64,000 bases of DNA. It comes from Microglena sp. YARC. Lineage: Eukaryota > Chlorophyta > Chlorophyceae > Chlamydomonadales > Chlamydomonadaceae. Below the pieces are notes generated by a model. That model searched no databases and was not told where the DNA came from. It worked only from the letters and a program-made list of their open reading frames with translations. How positions within the stretch are numbered: position 1 is the first letter of the stretch; every line of letters begins with the position of its first letter. Shown here piece by piece: positions 1 to 10,624 of the stretch. The stretch lies in NCBI GenBank assembly GCA_022414725.1, contig CM039466.1, positions 39,312,270 to 39,376,269 of the forward strand, given 5' to 3'. The position numbers and the translations under genes are program-made.

Positions 1-1735
1 ACCGTCGCACAGCCATGTGCTAGTATATACACACATATGGCTTTCCATGCACTACAAGACAACCCCATGCAAACACAAACACACTGAAATACACACACAT
101 GCATGCACAATTCAAATGGCTATCCATGCATTGCCACACAACACTGTGCACGCACATACACAAACATAAGGCTATCCATGCACTGCCACACAACACTATG
201 CACGCACATACACTTACATCTGGTTATCCATACACTGCCACATAGCACTGAGCAAACACATACACACACATCTGGCTATCCATGCACTGCCACATAGCAC
301 TATGCACGCACACACACACATCTGCCTATCAATGCACTGCCACACAGCACTGTGCACGCACATACACACACATATGGCTATCCATGCACTGCCACACAGC
401 ACTATGCACGCACACCCACACATCTGCATATCAATGCACTGCCACACAGCACTGTGCACGCACATACACACACATCTGGCTATCCATGCACTGCCACACA
501 GCACTATGCACGCACACACACACATCTGGCTATCAATGCACTGCCACTCAGCACTGTGCACGCACATACACACACATCTAGCTATCCATGCATTGCCACA
601 CAGTACTGTGCATGCACATACACACACATCTGGATTTCATGGCACGGCCACATAGAACTGTGCACGCACATACACACACATATGGCTATACATGCACTAC
701 AAGACAACCCCATGCAAACACTAACACACTCAAATACACACGCATGCACACACAAAACAACTGGCTACACATACACTGTCTCAGAGCCGTGTGCTAGTAT
801 ATACACACACATCTGCCTATCCATGCACTACAAGACAACCCCATGCAAACACAAACACACTCAAATACACACACATGCATGCACAATACAAATGGCTATC
901 CGTGCACTGCCACACAGCACAGTGCACGCACATACACACACATCTGGCTATCCATGGACTGCCACACAGCACTGTGCATGCACATGCACACACATCTGGC
1001 TATTCTGGCACTGCCACACTGCACTGTGCACGCACATAGACACACATATGGCTTTCCATGCACTACAAGACAACCCCATGCAAACACTAACACACTCAAA
1101 TACACGCACATGCACACACAAAACAACTGGCTATCCAAGCACTACAAGACAACCCGTGCACACACAAACGTACCCTGACACTTCCGCGTGCAAACACACG
1201 AACGAACAACTGGCTGCAAATGCACTGCCACACAGCACTATTCATCTCATAAACACACACCTGGCCATCAATGCACAGTAAGACAGACCCAGGCACATGC
1301 ACACACAAGTGGCTACACATGCACTGCCACACAGATATGTTTCCGTACACAGATACACACCCCGGCCATCCATGCACTACAAGACAATCCCATCGACACA
1401 CACAACCCAATCAGACACTCACGCACACACACACCAGGCCATCCATGCACTACAAGACAACCCCATGCACACATTCACACATACCCAGACACTCACACAC
1501 GCACACACAAGGGGCTACGCATGCACTGCCACACGGCCCTGCTTACATACACACACACACCTGGCCATCCATGCACTACAAGACAATCCCATCAACACAA
1601 ACAACACACTCAGGCACTCACCCACACACACTGGCTATCCATGCACTACCCCATGCACACACACAAACACACTAACACACCTTCAACACACACATAACTG
1701 GCTATCCAACTGCAGCACAACCACCCACAACTACT
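1..1735. repeat. 52-58 bp CA-rich minisatellite
   Basis: Tandem array of a unit containing GGCTATCCATGCACTGCCAC followed by a CACA-rich stretch. A second unit type carries CACTACAAGACAACCCCATGC. The two types alternate in blocks. Several overlapping frames on both strands stay open only because the unit lacks stops, so I do not call them genes. Confidence 0.9.
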
Positions 1736-1944
1736 GAAGCACGAACTGCAACACCACATAACACCAATACCAAGTGCCCCAACCCCAACCCAATCACACC
1801 ACCACCACTAGGCTGATAGGCCACCCCTAAACTGTATACCCCACTTGCATCAGACCAACCATGGTAGCCCGTGTTAGCTTGGCCAAATTCTGGTGCCTCG
1901 TAAGGTGTTTGCGCGTAACAGGGGGGAGGGAGGGCAGCGAGCAA
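1702..1944 (-). CDS. Possible exon, unrecognised protein
   Basis: An open frame of 80 codons on the minus strand abuts the minisatellite. Its first half (around YEAPEFGQANTGYHGWSD) has a mixed, non-repetitive composition unlike the flanking array. Its second half becomes Gly/Val-rich and merges with the repeat. It matches no family I know, and no convincing acceptor or donor delimits it. It could be a chance frame or the edge of an exon whose gene lies outside the window. Confidence 0.18.
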   Translation of the reverse strand: MLAALPPPCYAQTPYEAPEFGQANTGYHGWSDASGVYSLGVAYQPSGGGVIGLGLGHLVLVLCGVAVRASVVVGGCAAVG

Positions 1945-2850
1945 AGAGGCTGCCTACACTGACGAGCTTCAGCTAGCGATTTCAATGAAAGGGTGGTAGG
2001 AGCAAAGAGGACGGCAAACTATATTCTTAAAAAATAGAGTTGGAATAAGTAGCTTAATCGGAAGCGTTGCCAGCAGGAAATAGTAGAACAAGAGTTACGC
2101 ACTCCAATCGGCAGCAAACAATTCGCACCCCGATCGGTGTGGCCGCCATGTTGCCACGCTGTCCCAGAACTGCAGATCGTCGAACGTTTCTAGGTCGTCA
2201 GGTCGCAGCATGAAGCGCGAACGTGCTCACCTGCAAGTTCTGGACGAAACATGAACATTACGTGAATTAGAACTAGAAGAACCATAGTTGGCGTGGCTTC
2301 ATCCCACCCGGCCCAGCCCACGCACGGCCCTGCGGCTGAGCTGTGGCTGAAGTCCGTGCTAATAATAGCTTAAGTGCCCTAGGTGACTGTTTCGTCCATT
2401 GTGATGCTTGCATGTTTCGTCTCGATTTTTGACGACAATTCCATTCCCAAACCTATGTATGCGCACATGATTGGATGGTACGAATTTGAAATGATGACAA
2501 ATGTTACCCAATAATTGTCGCTTTTGGCTCAAAAAGCACAAACCTTAGCTCCTTTTCTTGAATTGCGATGCTCATAAGTGGTCTCGTCAGAAAATCTCAG
2601 GTATCAATAAGTCTTATAATTGGGATATCTTATATAATGTTTTGTTTTTTTGTGATTTGAAGTGAAACCTGAAAAGTAGGTTGTGACACACGGACAAACA
2701 CGCACACACACAAACAAACAGTTTTGACAGGCTAATCCCTCAATCAAAAATGTTGTAATTTTTTTCATTCGGGTACTATCCATCCCCCCCCCACCCCCCG
2801 ACACACACATGCACTGTCAATTGTATGCATACAAGTATATATATATGGTA
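1945..2850. other. No gene seen
   Basis: About 900 bp of mostly unique sequence. A short minus-strand frame starts at an ATG near 2152 (MAATPIGVRIV...) but ends after about 30 codons and cannot be supported. A C-run near 2784 and AT-rich stretches are the only other features. Confidence 0.5.
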
Positions 2851-2851
2851 A

Positions 2852-3460
2852 TCATAAAATTCCTCCCGTGGGTATCGCACGGGCAGACGGGGGCCTGAAT
2901 TCTCCTACTGAATTCTCTCCTACTGAATTTATCGCAAGTGGAAGATGGCGAGCTCAAACAAATCGAGTGTCAACTAAAAAAAACATGAAACAATTGAAAA
3001 ATAAATTAAAACACCTATATTTATAGATAAATAAATAGGATAGAGGTGTTTTATTTTTATTTCGTCTACATGTGGTTCATATATGTTTGCATGTACACAG
3101 CTACATGGTAAATACATATATGGTGATTGAGGATTATATATTGTAATCACCAGCAAGCAAGATGTCTCCCGTTGTTATCGCACGCACGGGCCCGTCTCTT
3201 ACTTGCAATGGGAAGACTGTGATCAGACCAAGATATGCTTAGTATCCCTATCTATAGGCTGGGAGGGTGGGGGGAATATAAAATTCTTACTTGGTATATA
3301 TACGTACATATTTGTAGCTAGGCATTCAAAACCAGTTGTGCAACTACCACTAACATAACAAGATTATTTATGGTAATCACAAGATACCTCCCGTGGGTAT
3401 CGCACAGGCGGGCTGGGCCGTCTCCTACTTACTTGATTGCAATGGGAAGGATTATACGCA
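2852..3460. repeat. Dispersed repeat, three copies of a CTCCCGTGGGTATCGCAC motif
   Basis: Copies at about 2866, 3163 and 3388 share TGGTAATCA...CTCCCGTGGGTATCGCAC...CTTGCAATGGGAAG. Related shorter matches recur at about 10200, 11080, 12195 and 12630, so this is a dispersed family rather than a purely local duplication. No terminal inverted repeats or target duplications were recognised. Confidence 0.6.
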
Positions 3461-3542
3461 CCCTCCATCTACCCATCCCTCTCCTTTGCTACCTCATCCT
3501 CATCCACCCTCACTCTCACTCTAAGGGGGGGGGGGGGGGCAG

Positions 3543-3583
3543 AGATTCAGGTCCTTGACAGCTGTGACAAGATTGAGGAGCAG
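3543..3583 (+). CDS. Candidate small exon of the RZ zinc-finger gene (copy 1)
   Basis: 41 nt between an AG acceptor, directly after a G-run ending GGCAG, and a GT donor. It reads (2 nt) IQVLDSCDKIEEQ and ends in phase 0, which fits the phase-0 start of the exon at 4597. A near-identical copy lies at 3725-3768. One of the two is an echo of the other, and sequence alone does not say which is spliced. No family assignment can be made from this short piece. Confidence 0.4.
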
Positions 3584-3835
3584 GTATATGATTATTATAG
3601 TAGAAAGGCTCTGCTTCTAGCAACAAAGGTATCTGATTATTATAACAGAAATGCTCTGCTTATAGCAACACAGGTATCTGATTATTCGAGTATAAATGCT
3701 TTGCTTCTAGCAACTCAGCTTCAGAGATTCAGGACGTCCTCGACAGCTGTAACAAGATTGAGGAGCAGGTATCTGATTATTAGAGTATAAGTGCTCTGCT
3801 TCTAGCACCACAGGTATCTGATTATTAGATGTATA
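3584..3835 (+). repeat. 48-bp exon-edge tandem array
   Basis: Five or so units of about 48 bp beginning GGTATCTGATTATTA, i.e. the exon donor plus the start of the intron. The array separates the two copies of the small exon, so it is an exon echo array. Confidence 0.8.
3725..3768 (+). CDS. Candidate small exon of the RZ zinc-finger gene (copy 2)
   Basis: 44 nt, flanked by CTTCAG and by GTATCT, with the same phases as the copy at 3543 (2 nt in, phase 0 out). It reads IQDVLDSCNKIEEQ, one codon (Asp) longer than the other copy. If it is the real exon it would splice in frame to 4597. It is equally possible that both copies are alternatives. Confidence 0.4.
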
Positions 3836-3865
3836 GAAGCAGAAATTCTCTGCTTCTATACATGT

Positions 3866-4030
3866 ATGCTACAGTCCACGGGTAGGCCAAATAGGCTAAA
3901 GGGACTTGCCCAACCGTAGTAGGGAGAGCTTTAAAAGAAAAAGCACTGATGAAATGAACCCCAAGCAATCGTTTTACCGACGGGGGCCCTGAGTTCGCAC
4001 TACAGTGAAAATTAATTATAAGTTATAAAC
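3866..4030 (-). mobile_element. Retroposon copy (CCTGGACTGTAACATACAT family)
   Basis: In element orientation (minus strand) it runs from an AT-rich stretch and CACTGTAG.GCGAACTCAGGGCC to GCCTACCCNTGGACTGTAGCATACATG. The family recurs at about 6285, 8340, 49950, 59650 and 62640 as long copies, and as 3'-end-only fragments elsewhere. That pattern fits target-primed retroposition. No protein is encoded. Confidence 0.65.
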
Positions 4031-4167
4031 TCACTGTTACAATTTAAGTTTGAGCCCGTCCTGTCACGGTTGGGCTAGTCTTGTTAGGCTATTTAGCCTA
4101 ACCCTGGATTGTATCAACATACAAGTGAGAATCGAAATAACGAACACTGGCTCATCACTATCATTTT

Positions 4168-4565
4168 CATCAGCACCACCATCACCATCACCATCACCAT
4201 CACCATCACCATCACCATCACCATCACCATCACCATCACCATCACCATCACCATCACCATCACCATCACCATCACCATCACCATCACCATCACCATCACC
4301 ATCACCATCACCATCACCATCACCATCACCATCACCATCACCATCACCATCACCATCACCATCACCATCACCATCACCATCACCATCACCATCACCATCA
4401 CCATCACCATCACCATCACCATCACCATCACCATCACCATCATCACCACCACCACCACCACCACCTCCACTATCATCAACACCACCACGACCACCACCAC
4501 CACCACCACCATCACCACCACCATCACCAAAACCAACACCACCAACACTACCGCCACCATTATCA
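4168..4565 (+). repeat. (CATCAC)n hexanucleotide tract grading into CCA repeats
   Basis: Nearly perfect hexamer from about 4175 to 4440, then imperfect CCA/ACC repeats. It ends about 30 bp before the acceptor of the next exon, so it forms the 3' part of an intron. The apparent Ser-Pro, Ile-Thr and Met-Val polypeptides in its frames are by-products of the hexamer. Confidence 0.95.
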
Positions 4566-4596
4566 CCACTGTTGCTCTGCTCTCATGCTCCTCCAG

Positions 4597-4758
4597 GTCA
4601 GAGGCTCTCCCGAGAAAGAAATGCTGGACGTGCTCAAAGCGGTGGCCACTCAGGAGTATGGAAACAGTGGAGATGCATTGGGGTACTTGAGCAGACACAT
4701 GTACCGCTGCCCCAATGGCCACATGTACATGATTGGAGACTGTGGAATGGCAATGCAG
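4597..4758 (+). CDS. Exon with first half of an RZ-type zinc finger
   Basis: This exon of 54 codons lies between CTCCTCCAG and GTGAGT, in phase 0 at both ends. The first 35 residues (VRGSPEKEMLDVLKAVA...) are probably helical. They are followed by YRCPNGHMYMIGDCGMAMQ, the signature start of RZ-type fingers found in RNF213 and in the C-terminus of ZNFX1. The family motif continues with ESRCP.CGA, which is exactly what the exon at 6665 supplies. RZ domains bind zinc, and in known proteins they act in RNA granules or in ubiquitin transfer; which role applies here is unknown. The helicase or AAA parts of those proteins are not in the window, so the gene must extend outside it. Ten degenerate copies of the exon's end follow directly. 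Confidence 0.8.
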
Positions 4759-5700
4759 GTGAGTCATGTACTGTACCGCTGCCCTAATGGCCACTTGTAC
4801 TGCCCCAAGGGCCACCTGTACATGATTGGAGACTATGGAATGGCCAGGCAGGTGAGCCATGTACCGTACCGCTACCCTATTGCGACCTGTACGGCTGTAC
4901 TGCTTCAAAGGCCACTTGCGCATGATTGCCGACTGTGGAATGGCCATGCAGGTGAGTCATGTACCGTACCGCTGCCCTAATGGCCACCTGTACTGCCCCA
5001 ATGGCCACCTGTGCATGATTGCAGACTGTGGAATGGCTATGCAGGTGAGTCATGCACTGTACCGCTGCCCTAATGGCCACCTGTACTGCCCCAATGGCCA
5101 CCTGTGCTTGATTGGAGACTGTGGAATGGCAATGCAGGTGAGCCATGTACTGTACCGCTGCCCTAATGGCCACGTGTACTGCCACTAAGGCCACCTGTAC
5201 ATGATTGGAGACTGTGGAATGGCCATGCAGGTGAGTCATGTACCATACCGCTGCCCTAATGGCCACCTGTACTGCCCCAAATGGCCACCTGTACTTGATT
5301 GGAGACTGCGGAATGGCCACGCAGGTGAGTCATGTACCGTACCGCTGCCCCAATAGCCACCTGTACTGCCCCAATGGCCACCTGTGCATGATTGCAGACT
5401 GTGGATTGGCTATGCAGGTGAGTCATGTACCGTACCGCTGCCCTAATGGCCACGTGTACTGCCATAAAGGCCACCTATACATGATTGGAGACTGTGGAAT
5501 GGCCATGCAGGTGAGTCATGTACCGTACCGCTTCCCTAATGGCCACCTGTACTGCCCCAAAGGCCACCTGTGCATGATTGCAGACTGTGGAATGGCTATG
5601 CAGGTGAGTCATGTACCATACCGCTGCCCCAGTGCCCACCTTGGCATGATTTCCGACTGTGGAATGGCTATGCAGGTGAGTCCTGTACCAGTGCTGTTTA
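4759..5700 (+). repeat. 93-bp echo array of the RZ exon 3' edge
   Basis: About ten units of 93 bp (31 codons), each made of a GTGAGTCATGTACCGTACC intron start, then CGCTGCCCTAATGGCCAC (RCPNGH) and ATGATTG..GACTGTGGAATGG (the MI.DCGMA segment), ending in CAG|GTGAGT. Donors recur near 4849, 4951, 5044, 5137, 5230, 5323, 5417, 5510, 5603 and 5676. The RCPNGH segment is doubled in most units. Because 93 is divisible by 3, the frame stays open across several units (4859-5188 and 5238-5714). Confidence 0.9.
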
Positions 5701-6280
5701 AGGGTACAACATAATCTTGAATATGGGGTAGCCCCATAAATTGTTTTTGAAGGGAGGGCAAAGCACGCTTTAATTAAACTTAACTTTTAAGTTAAACTTT
5801 TTACGTTTTTAGGCTTAAGTTTTACTTTTACTTTTAATAAACCGGTTTTATCCTTCGAACAAATGTCTTGTGGGCTCTGCCCATACGTTTTTTCCTCCCC
5901 CGCTGCATGAGTCAAAATCTACGTTTTCAACCTATCTGACCCTCCAAATCTAGGTTTTGCAACGTTCCTGACCCTCCAAAATCTACATTTCCAACATAAC
6001 TGACCCTCCAATATCTGCCTTTGACACACAAAACGGATCATTTGAAAAACCCTATCCTGTACCATACCGTATGACGTAGCATACACTCCAAGGGCAGATA
6101 CATAGGCTAGAGCGACCTGTCTAACCTTGTATAATGTATATTTGTTAAATATAGCATATTTGGCTACCCCTGGACTGTAAAATGCATGCATAGAACAGTC
6201 CTAGGTCAGTTTTGGCTGATAGAACAAACTATCGATGAAATCAAGATGAATTATGCATCAAGAACCCTGTGTGTACGTAT
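5700..6280. other. Intron interior, no gene seen
   Basis: AT-rich sequence with a short tandem (TGACCCTCCAAATCTA-like, about 35 bp, three units, 5935-6010). A 3'-end fragment of the CCTGGACTGTAA retroposon lies at about 6100-6180. The whole stretch lies between the two RZ exons and is presumably intron. Confidence 0.6.
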
Positions 6281-6284
6281 GTTA

Positions 6285-6500
6285 CAGTCCAGGGGTAGGC
6301 CAAATAGGCTAAAGGGGCTTGCCCAACCGTAACATGAAGGGCTCGAAAGAAAAGGCATTGATGAACTGAACCCCAAACAATCATTTTACGGACAGGGGCC
6401 CTGAGTTCGTGCTACAGTGATAATTTAATTATACAATTATAATTAAATCTTCATACCACATAGGATGAGAATTTAATTATGTGATTCTTATCGCCTTTGG
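6285..6500 (-). mobile_element. Retroposon copy (CCTGGACTGTAACATACAT family), long
   Basis: Contains the whole core from the TACAGTCCAGGGGTAGGCC end to GGCCCTGAGTTCGTGCTACAG. It also has an AT-rich extension (to about 6490) shared with the copy at 59650-59850, so the full element is about 200-230 bp. Confidence 0.65.
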
Positions 6501-6664
6501 CACATTGGCACAAGGATTTCTTCCGCTATGTATAGCGATCGCTACTTTTGACCCTGTTTTGATCCCAATTGCTATTATACAGAACCCCACAAAATAAAAA
6601 TAAAAATAGTATGACATAGTATGATATAGTATAACAAAATGAATACTGAATTTCTTCATTGCAG

Positions 6665-6777
6665 CAATCACGGTGCCCTGAATGTGGAGCAAGTGTTGGA
6701 GGTGGAAATCACGCACTCCGTCCGGACAACGCATCTGCAGCTGATGATGTGCGCAGGATGCAAGAGGCTGCTTTGAG
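6665..6777 (+). CDS. Exon with second half of the RZ-type zinc finger
   Basis: 113 nt between CATTGCAG and GTGATG (phase 0 in, phase 2 out). It reads QSRCPECGASVGGGNH followed by LRPDNASADDVRRMQEAAL. The CPECG pair completes the finger begun at 4597-4758 (CPNGH...DCG...CPECG), and GASVGG.NH is the usual end of RZ domains. Among the neighbouring copies this is the only one with an intact frame. At least three decayed copies follow. The next exon was not found, and the gene probably continues outside this region or is lost among repeats. Confidence 0.75.
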
Positions 6778-7345
6778 GTGATGATAGTTACTGCTTCCTA
6801 TAACCAAGGAAGCAGCTGAATGAATTGCTCCATTGCAGGAATCACGGTGCCCTAACTGTGGGGCAAGTGTTGGAGGTCACACCTCCTGGGGTGAAATACC
6901 TTCCACAACTACAAAAAAGCAGAGAAATAACTGGCTGGAGCCATGTGACCAAGGGGGGACAGTTCCTGGACAACGTGCTCAGTATGCAAGAGGCTGCTTC
7001 AAGGGGATGGCAGTGACTGATGTCCATAGCCAAGGGAACAGCTGAATTGAATCGCGGTGCCCTGAATGTGGATGAGGGTTGGAGACGGAAGTCGGCACAG
7101 GCTCCTCCCGTGAAATGCATCTGCAGCTGATGATGTGTGCAGGATGCAACAGGCTGCTTTGAGGTGATGATAGTTCCTAATGCCCGTAACCAAGGGAGCA
7201 GCCAGATTGAATTGCTCCATTGCAGGAATCACGGTGCCCTAACTGTGGGGGCAGTGCTGGAGGTGCAGGTCACGCGCTCCACTTGACAACGTATCTGCAG
7301 CTGATGATGTGTGCAGGATGAAAGAGGCTGCCTCGATGAGATAAC
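6778..7345 (+). repeat. About 185-bp echo array of the second RZ exon
   Basis: Units start near 6840, 7052 and 7226, each with GAATCNCGGTGCCCT and the downstream GCAGCTGATGATGTGYGCAGGATG segment. Most carry stops or length changes, for example the unit at 6840 where the middle is replaced. A further fragment lies at 7655-7740. The acceptor TTGCAG is copied with the exon. Confidence 0.85.
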
Positions 7346-7439
7346 AGTCCCTTGATGATTTGCTTAAGATGCATGAGGATACTTCAAGCTTATAACAGTT
7401 CCTTGGTTATGGGATCAGGATGCACGCGTCCCTTTAGCC

Positions 7440-7625
7440 TATTTGACCTATCCCTGGACTGTTACATACATACACAGTGTAACATACGTACATACACGAG
7501 GCTACTTGCAGTGTACATACATACACGAGGTAACCTGTACACTGTCACATATGTACATACACGAGGTTACTTATAGTGTACATACATACACGAGGTTACC
7601 TGTACACTATAACATACATACACTA
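7440..7625. repeat. ACATACATACACGAGGTTAC tandem repeat
   Basis: Four to five units of about 35-45 bp made of ACATACATACACGAGG and ACCTGTACACT. It starts directly at a 3'-end fragment of the CCTGGACTGTAACATACAT retroposon, so it may have grown from that element's tail. Confidence 0.7.
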
Positions 7626-7739
7626 GGTTATTTTAAGGATATAACAGTTCCTTGCTGATGTGATGAGGATGCAAGAGGCTGATTCGAGGGGATAACAATT
7701 CCTGCTGCATTTAGCCAAGGGAACAGCCAAATTACAGTG

Positions 7740-8335
7740 CCCTGAAGGCTGATAGACCATGTTTTCAACACAAAACAAATATAAAGGGCCTGAAAGCCCA
7801 TGCCCCGTGGCCCCATATTTTGGCAATTGCAACAGCTTAACAAGTGAACGTTTTACTTGCACTCCTGATCCAAGCACGGACAGTTATTGCTTGACTTTAT
7901 GTCATCTCTAGAGTAGGCAGAGTACGCACTGGACTGAGTCCCATCATGGGCACGTGCCGTCTGCCGACAGGCGCCTGCGCCAGCTATGGCCTCTTAAGTA
8001 CTATGTAGTACGCATTGTATATCTTATCTATCGCTCTTCTGCTATTATTATTATCTCAACACTGCTGTAAACATATGCACCGACAGTGACGCCTACAGAA
8101 AACTACATGGACTGGGCAATGGAAGACGCATGTTTGTTTGAGTCTGTGAGTGTGTCTGTGCTTGTGTGCGTCCGAAGTGCATTGTTAGAGGATGGTCAAG
8201 TCCATTAAGCCTATTCGGCTACCCCTGGACTGTAACCGATATATTATGTATACTCAATGTGTGCGTGTAGTCTGCTTAGTGAACTATTCGAAACATGGGA
8301 TACAAATCGCACAAATAAATTATAATCCCAGATGC
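7740..8335. other. No gene seen
   Basis: Mostly unique sequence. The only repeat recognised is a 3'-end retroposon fragment at about 8195-8235 (GGCTACCCCTGGACTGTAAC). Confidence 0.5.
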
Positions 8336-8512
8336 AATGATGATCTAATTATATTGTGGAATCAAATGATCACTGTGGCACGAACCTTGGGCCCCCGTGT
8401 AACGATTGTTTGGGGTTCAGTTCATCAGAGCTTTTTGTTTTGAAGCCCTTCCTAGACGGTTGGGAAAGTCCCTTTAGCTTATTTGGCCTACCCCTGGACT
8501 GTAACAACATAC
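8335..8512 (+). mobile_element. Retroposon copy (CCTGGACTGTAACATACAT family), plus orientation
   Basis: Reads in element orientation from GATCACTGTGGCACGAACC through CGATTGTTTGGGGTTCAG to GGCCTACCCCTGGACTGTAAC followed by AACATACATT. It shows that the 3' end of the family is followed by an ACATACA-type tail. Confidence 0.7.
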
Positions 8513-8693
8513 ATTATATTCAAACATGCTAATGAGTACTTCTCCGCCTGGTGTGTACTCGAGCGAATTCAGAATAGAGTATCCTGAATTGCAGACCGTG
8601 TTACTCATATGATTATATGAATATATCTGGGGGACCGTATATTCATATGATGTTGACCAAAGGCGAGATATCATACAAATTGCATCATATGAT

Positions 8694-8694
8694 C

Positions 8695-8777
<83 letters not shown>

Positions 8778-10023
8778 AAATAAAATCCTTAGACCCCATG
8801 CCCTTTTTCCTACAGAGGACTGAGTTTACCACCCACCACCCACCCTAGCTCCGGAACCCACTTGGAGGCCATTATCTCCCCCCACAATAATAATTAGGGG
8901 GTCAAAGTAGGGTGCATTTTGTATAGCTTGAAAAGGCCCATCTACTGGTGCTGCTTCCATGACCATGCCCCATATGTGGAGCAAGAAGAAGAAGATTACA
9001 ATGGGCACTTATCCTAGCAAGAAAAAGCAAATCAGACAAAACAATGAGTTACTGCGAGATTGTGAAATTGTTGCCACTCAGCATTAGAGTTTGGCCTGGG
9101 AGATTGGTGAATTCCTTCATTTCCAACTTTAGACGTATCGTATTGAGGTCATGGGTTCGATTCCGACAGGCTGCTCGCACCTTTTTGCTCGCTTGCAAAC
9201 ACTCTCGAGGGTAGCACGCTCACCATGGCAGCAGCAATGAGAACGGTGAGCATGATTTCCCCTGATTTCATGCCATGCACTTTTGGTGCTTTAGGGTGGG
9301 TGCTATAGGTGGAAGTGTAGTTTGGGGCTTCTAGTGGAAGTGTAGTTTGGTCTAGTGGTATGATTAGCCGTTGTGTGGGAGTGTGGGTGGTGGGGTGGGG
9401 TTGGGAGATGGTGTGTGTGTGTGTGTGTGTGTGTGTGGATGGGGGGGGGGGGGGCTGTTGCTAGTGGTTGTTGTGGGTGGCGGTGGTGGTGTGTGTGTGT
9501 GTGTGTGTGTGTGGGGGGGGGGGGGGTGGGATGGGAATGGGTGGGGGGGGGTGGGGGGTGGTGGGGGATGGGTGCTGGTGCCTGGTGCTGGTGAATATTG
9601 GGGTGGGGGGTATGGGTGGCTGGGTATAGGTTGGTGCTGGTGCTTGTTGGGGTGGTGGTGTGGTGGTGGGGTGGAGGGGTAATGGTGGTGGTGTGTGTGT
9701 GTGGAGGGGGCGGGGGGGGGGTGGGGGGGGGGGGGGGGGGGATCCCTAATATAACCAATGGATGACTGTCTTTTAGTAGAGGAACACCGCAGTTCCACTC
9801 CTACGTCATTCTGTGGGCTTTTGAGAAAAATCTTAACAAGTACCTATTTTTTCTTAAATTCCAGCTTTACCCCTCGCTACCACCACCCCCCAAACTTTGG
9901 AGGCCCATAACTTTCTAACCTACTGGGACAAAAAAATAAATAAGACCATATTATTTATCCTCTCAACAAGCTCTACACATTTGGGGCATGGGGTCAGACC
10001 CTTTTATTTTTGCCCCCCCCTCG
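8694..10023. mobile_element. 1.33-kb TIR element with poly-G in its inverted repeats
   Basis: The left end is CGAGGGG, then a G tract of about 75 bp, then CAGAAATAAAATCC. The right end is the inverse, and its complement reads CGAGGGGGGGGCAAAAATAAAA. The inverted similarity continues through GACCCCATGCC. Both sides are flanked by the identical 8 bp CATATGAT (8686-8693 and 10024-10031). No transposase frame is present, and the interior holds a GT/G-rich tract. This is a non-autonomous DNA transposon nested in a MITE. Because the target is itself palindrome-rich, the duplication alone would be weaker evidence, but the inverted termini support it. Confidence 0.75.
9365..9750. repeat. (GT)n and poly-G low-complexity tract
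   Basis: Strongly strand-asymmetric G/T sequence with several G-runs of 9-18 bp and two GT microsatellites, inside the nested TIR element. The open frames here (Pro/His/Thr-rich or Gly/Val-rich) are composition artefacts. Confidence 0.95.
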
Positions 10024-10129
10024 CATATGATATGTATACAAATGGTAACTTTGGCCTGGTCAGACTGCCGACGTCATATAATATCATATGACGACATGAT
10101 ATCATATGATATCATACTGCCGTTCCCTA

Positions 10130-10620
10130 AATAAATGTGTCTGGCCATATTTAAATGGTCTTTGCATCCCAGGGATGGGTCCAAATCCGCTTAGTACACC
10201 TCCTGGTTTCTGTGGATATCGCATGGCGATGGTTATGGTGATGATGATCCTTGTACAGTAGTTCTGGAAACCTGGCCTGAACCGTGATGCAAGGTGGGAG
10301 CTAACCAATAAATAGGTCCAGAGTTGGTTGAAAAACTATGTAACAATCCAATCCATCATTGGTGCTACCAGCAGAGACCAAATACCTTGGCATCCAAGGC
10401 ATCCACCCCAGCACATTGCTTGAAAGAAACAAAGTCCAATTCCCAGTTCACTATTACTGGTTGGAATCTGTTATTACATTCACTGCAGCCAGATATAAGC
10501 AGCATATCCCCGGAGCGTTATGTACAGAAGATGAAATATAACAATGCACTTTCACAATCAATCGTGCAAAAGGGATGCTGGCAATAGCTGGCAAAACTGT
10601 TTTGTGTACGCAGTAAAATC
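10130..10620. other. No gene seen
   Basis: Unique sequence. There is a faint match to the TGGGTATCGCAC dispersed repeat at about 10200. An 87-codon frame at 10324-10587 has no recognisable motif or splice signals. Confidence 0.5.
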
Positions 10621-10624
10621 ATAT

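Larger units (their letters stand above)
8628..10129. mobile_element. TAGGGA-family hAT-like MITE split by a nested element
   Basis: The left part (8628-8693) and right part (10024-10129) align with the two halves of the intact MITEs at 12356, 28675 and 33751: GGGACCGTATATTCATATG..GTTGACC on the left, TGGTAACTTTGGCCTGGTCAGACTGCCG and CTGCCGTTCCCTA on the right. The flanks aatatatc and aataaatg match at 6 of 8 bases, consistent with an aged 8-bp target duplication. The 1.33 kb between the halves is a separate element. Confidence 0.7.

Noticed and set aside
1..1735. Several overlapping frames of 60-309 codons in the CA-rich minisatellite
   Set aside because: They follow the repeat unit, overlap in all frames and strands, and have no domain or splice context.
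2152..2240. Start of a minus-strand gene (MAATPIGVRIV...)
   Set aside because: Ends after about 30 codons with no donor or homology that I can support.
4050..4947. Ser-Pro, Ile-Thr and Met-Val repeat proteins across the hexanucleotide tract
   Set aside because: Each is one frame of the same (CATCAC)n repeat, which lies in an intron just before the RZ exon.
9140..9185. Third tRNA-like SINE head with GGGTTCGATTCC
   Set aside because: A single B-box match without a convincing A box or the shared SINE body.
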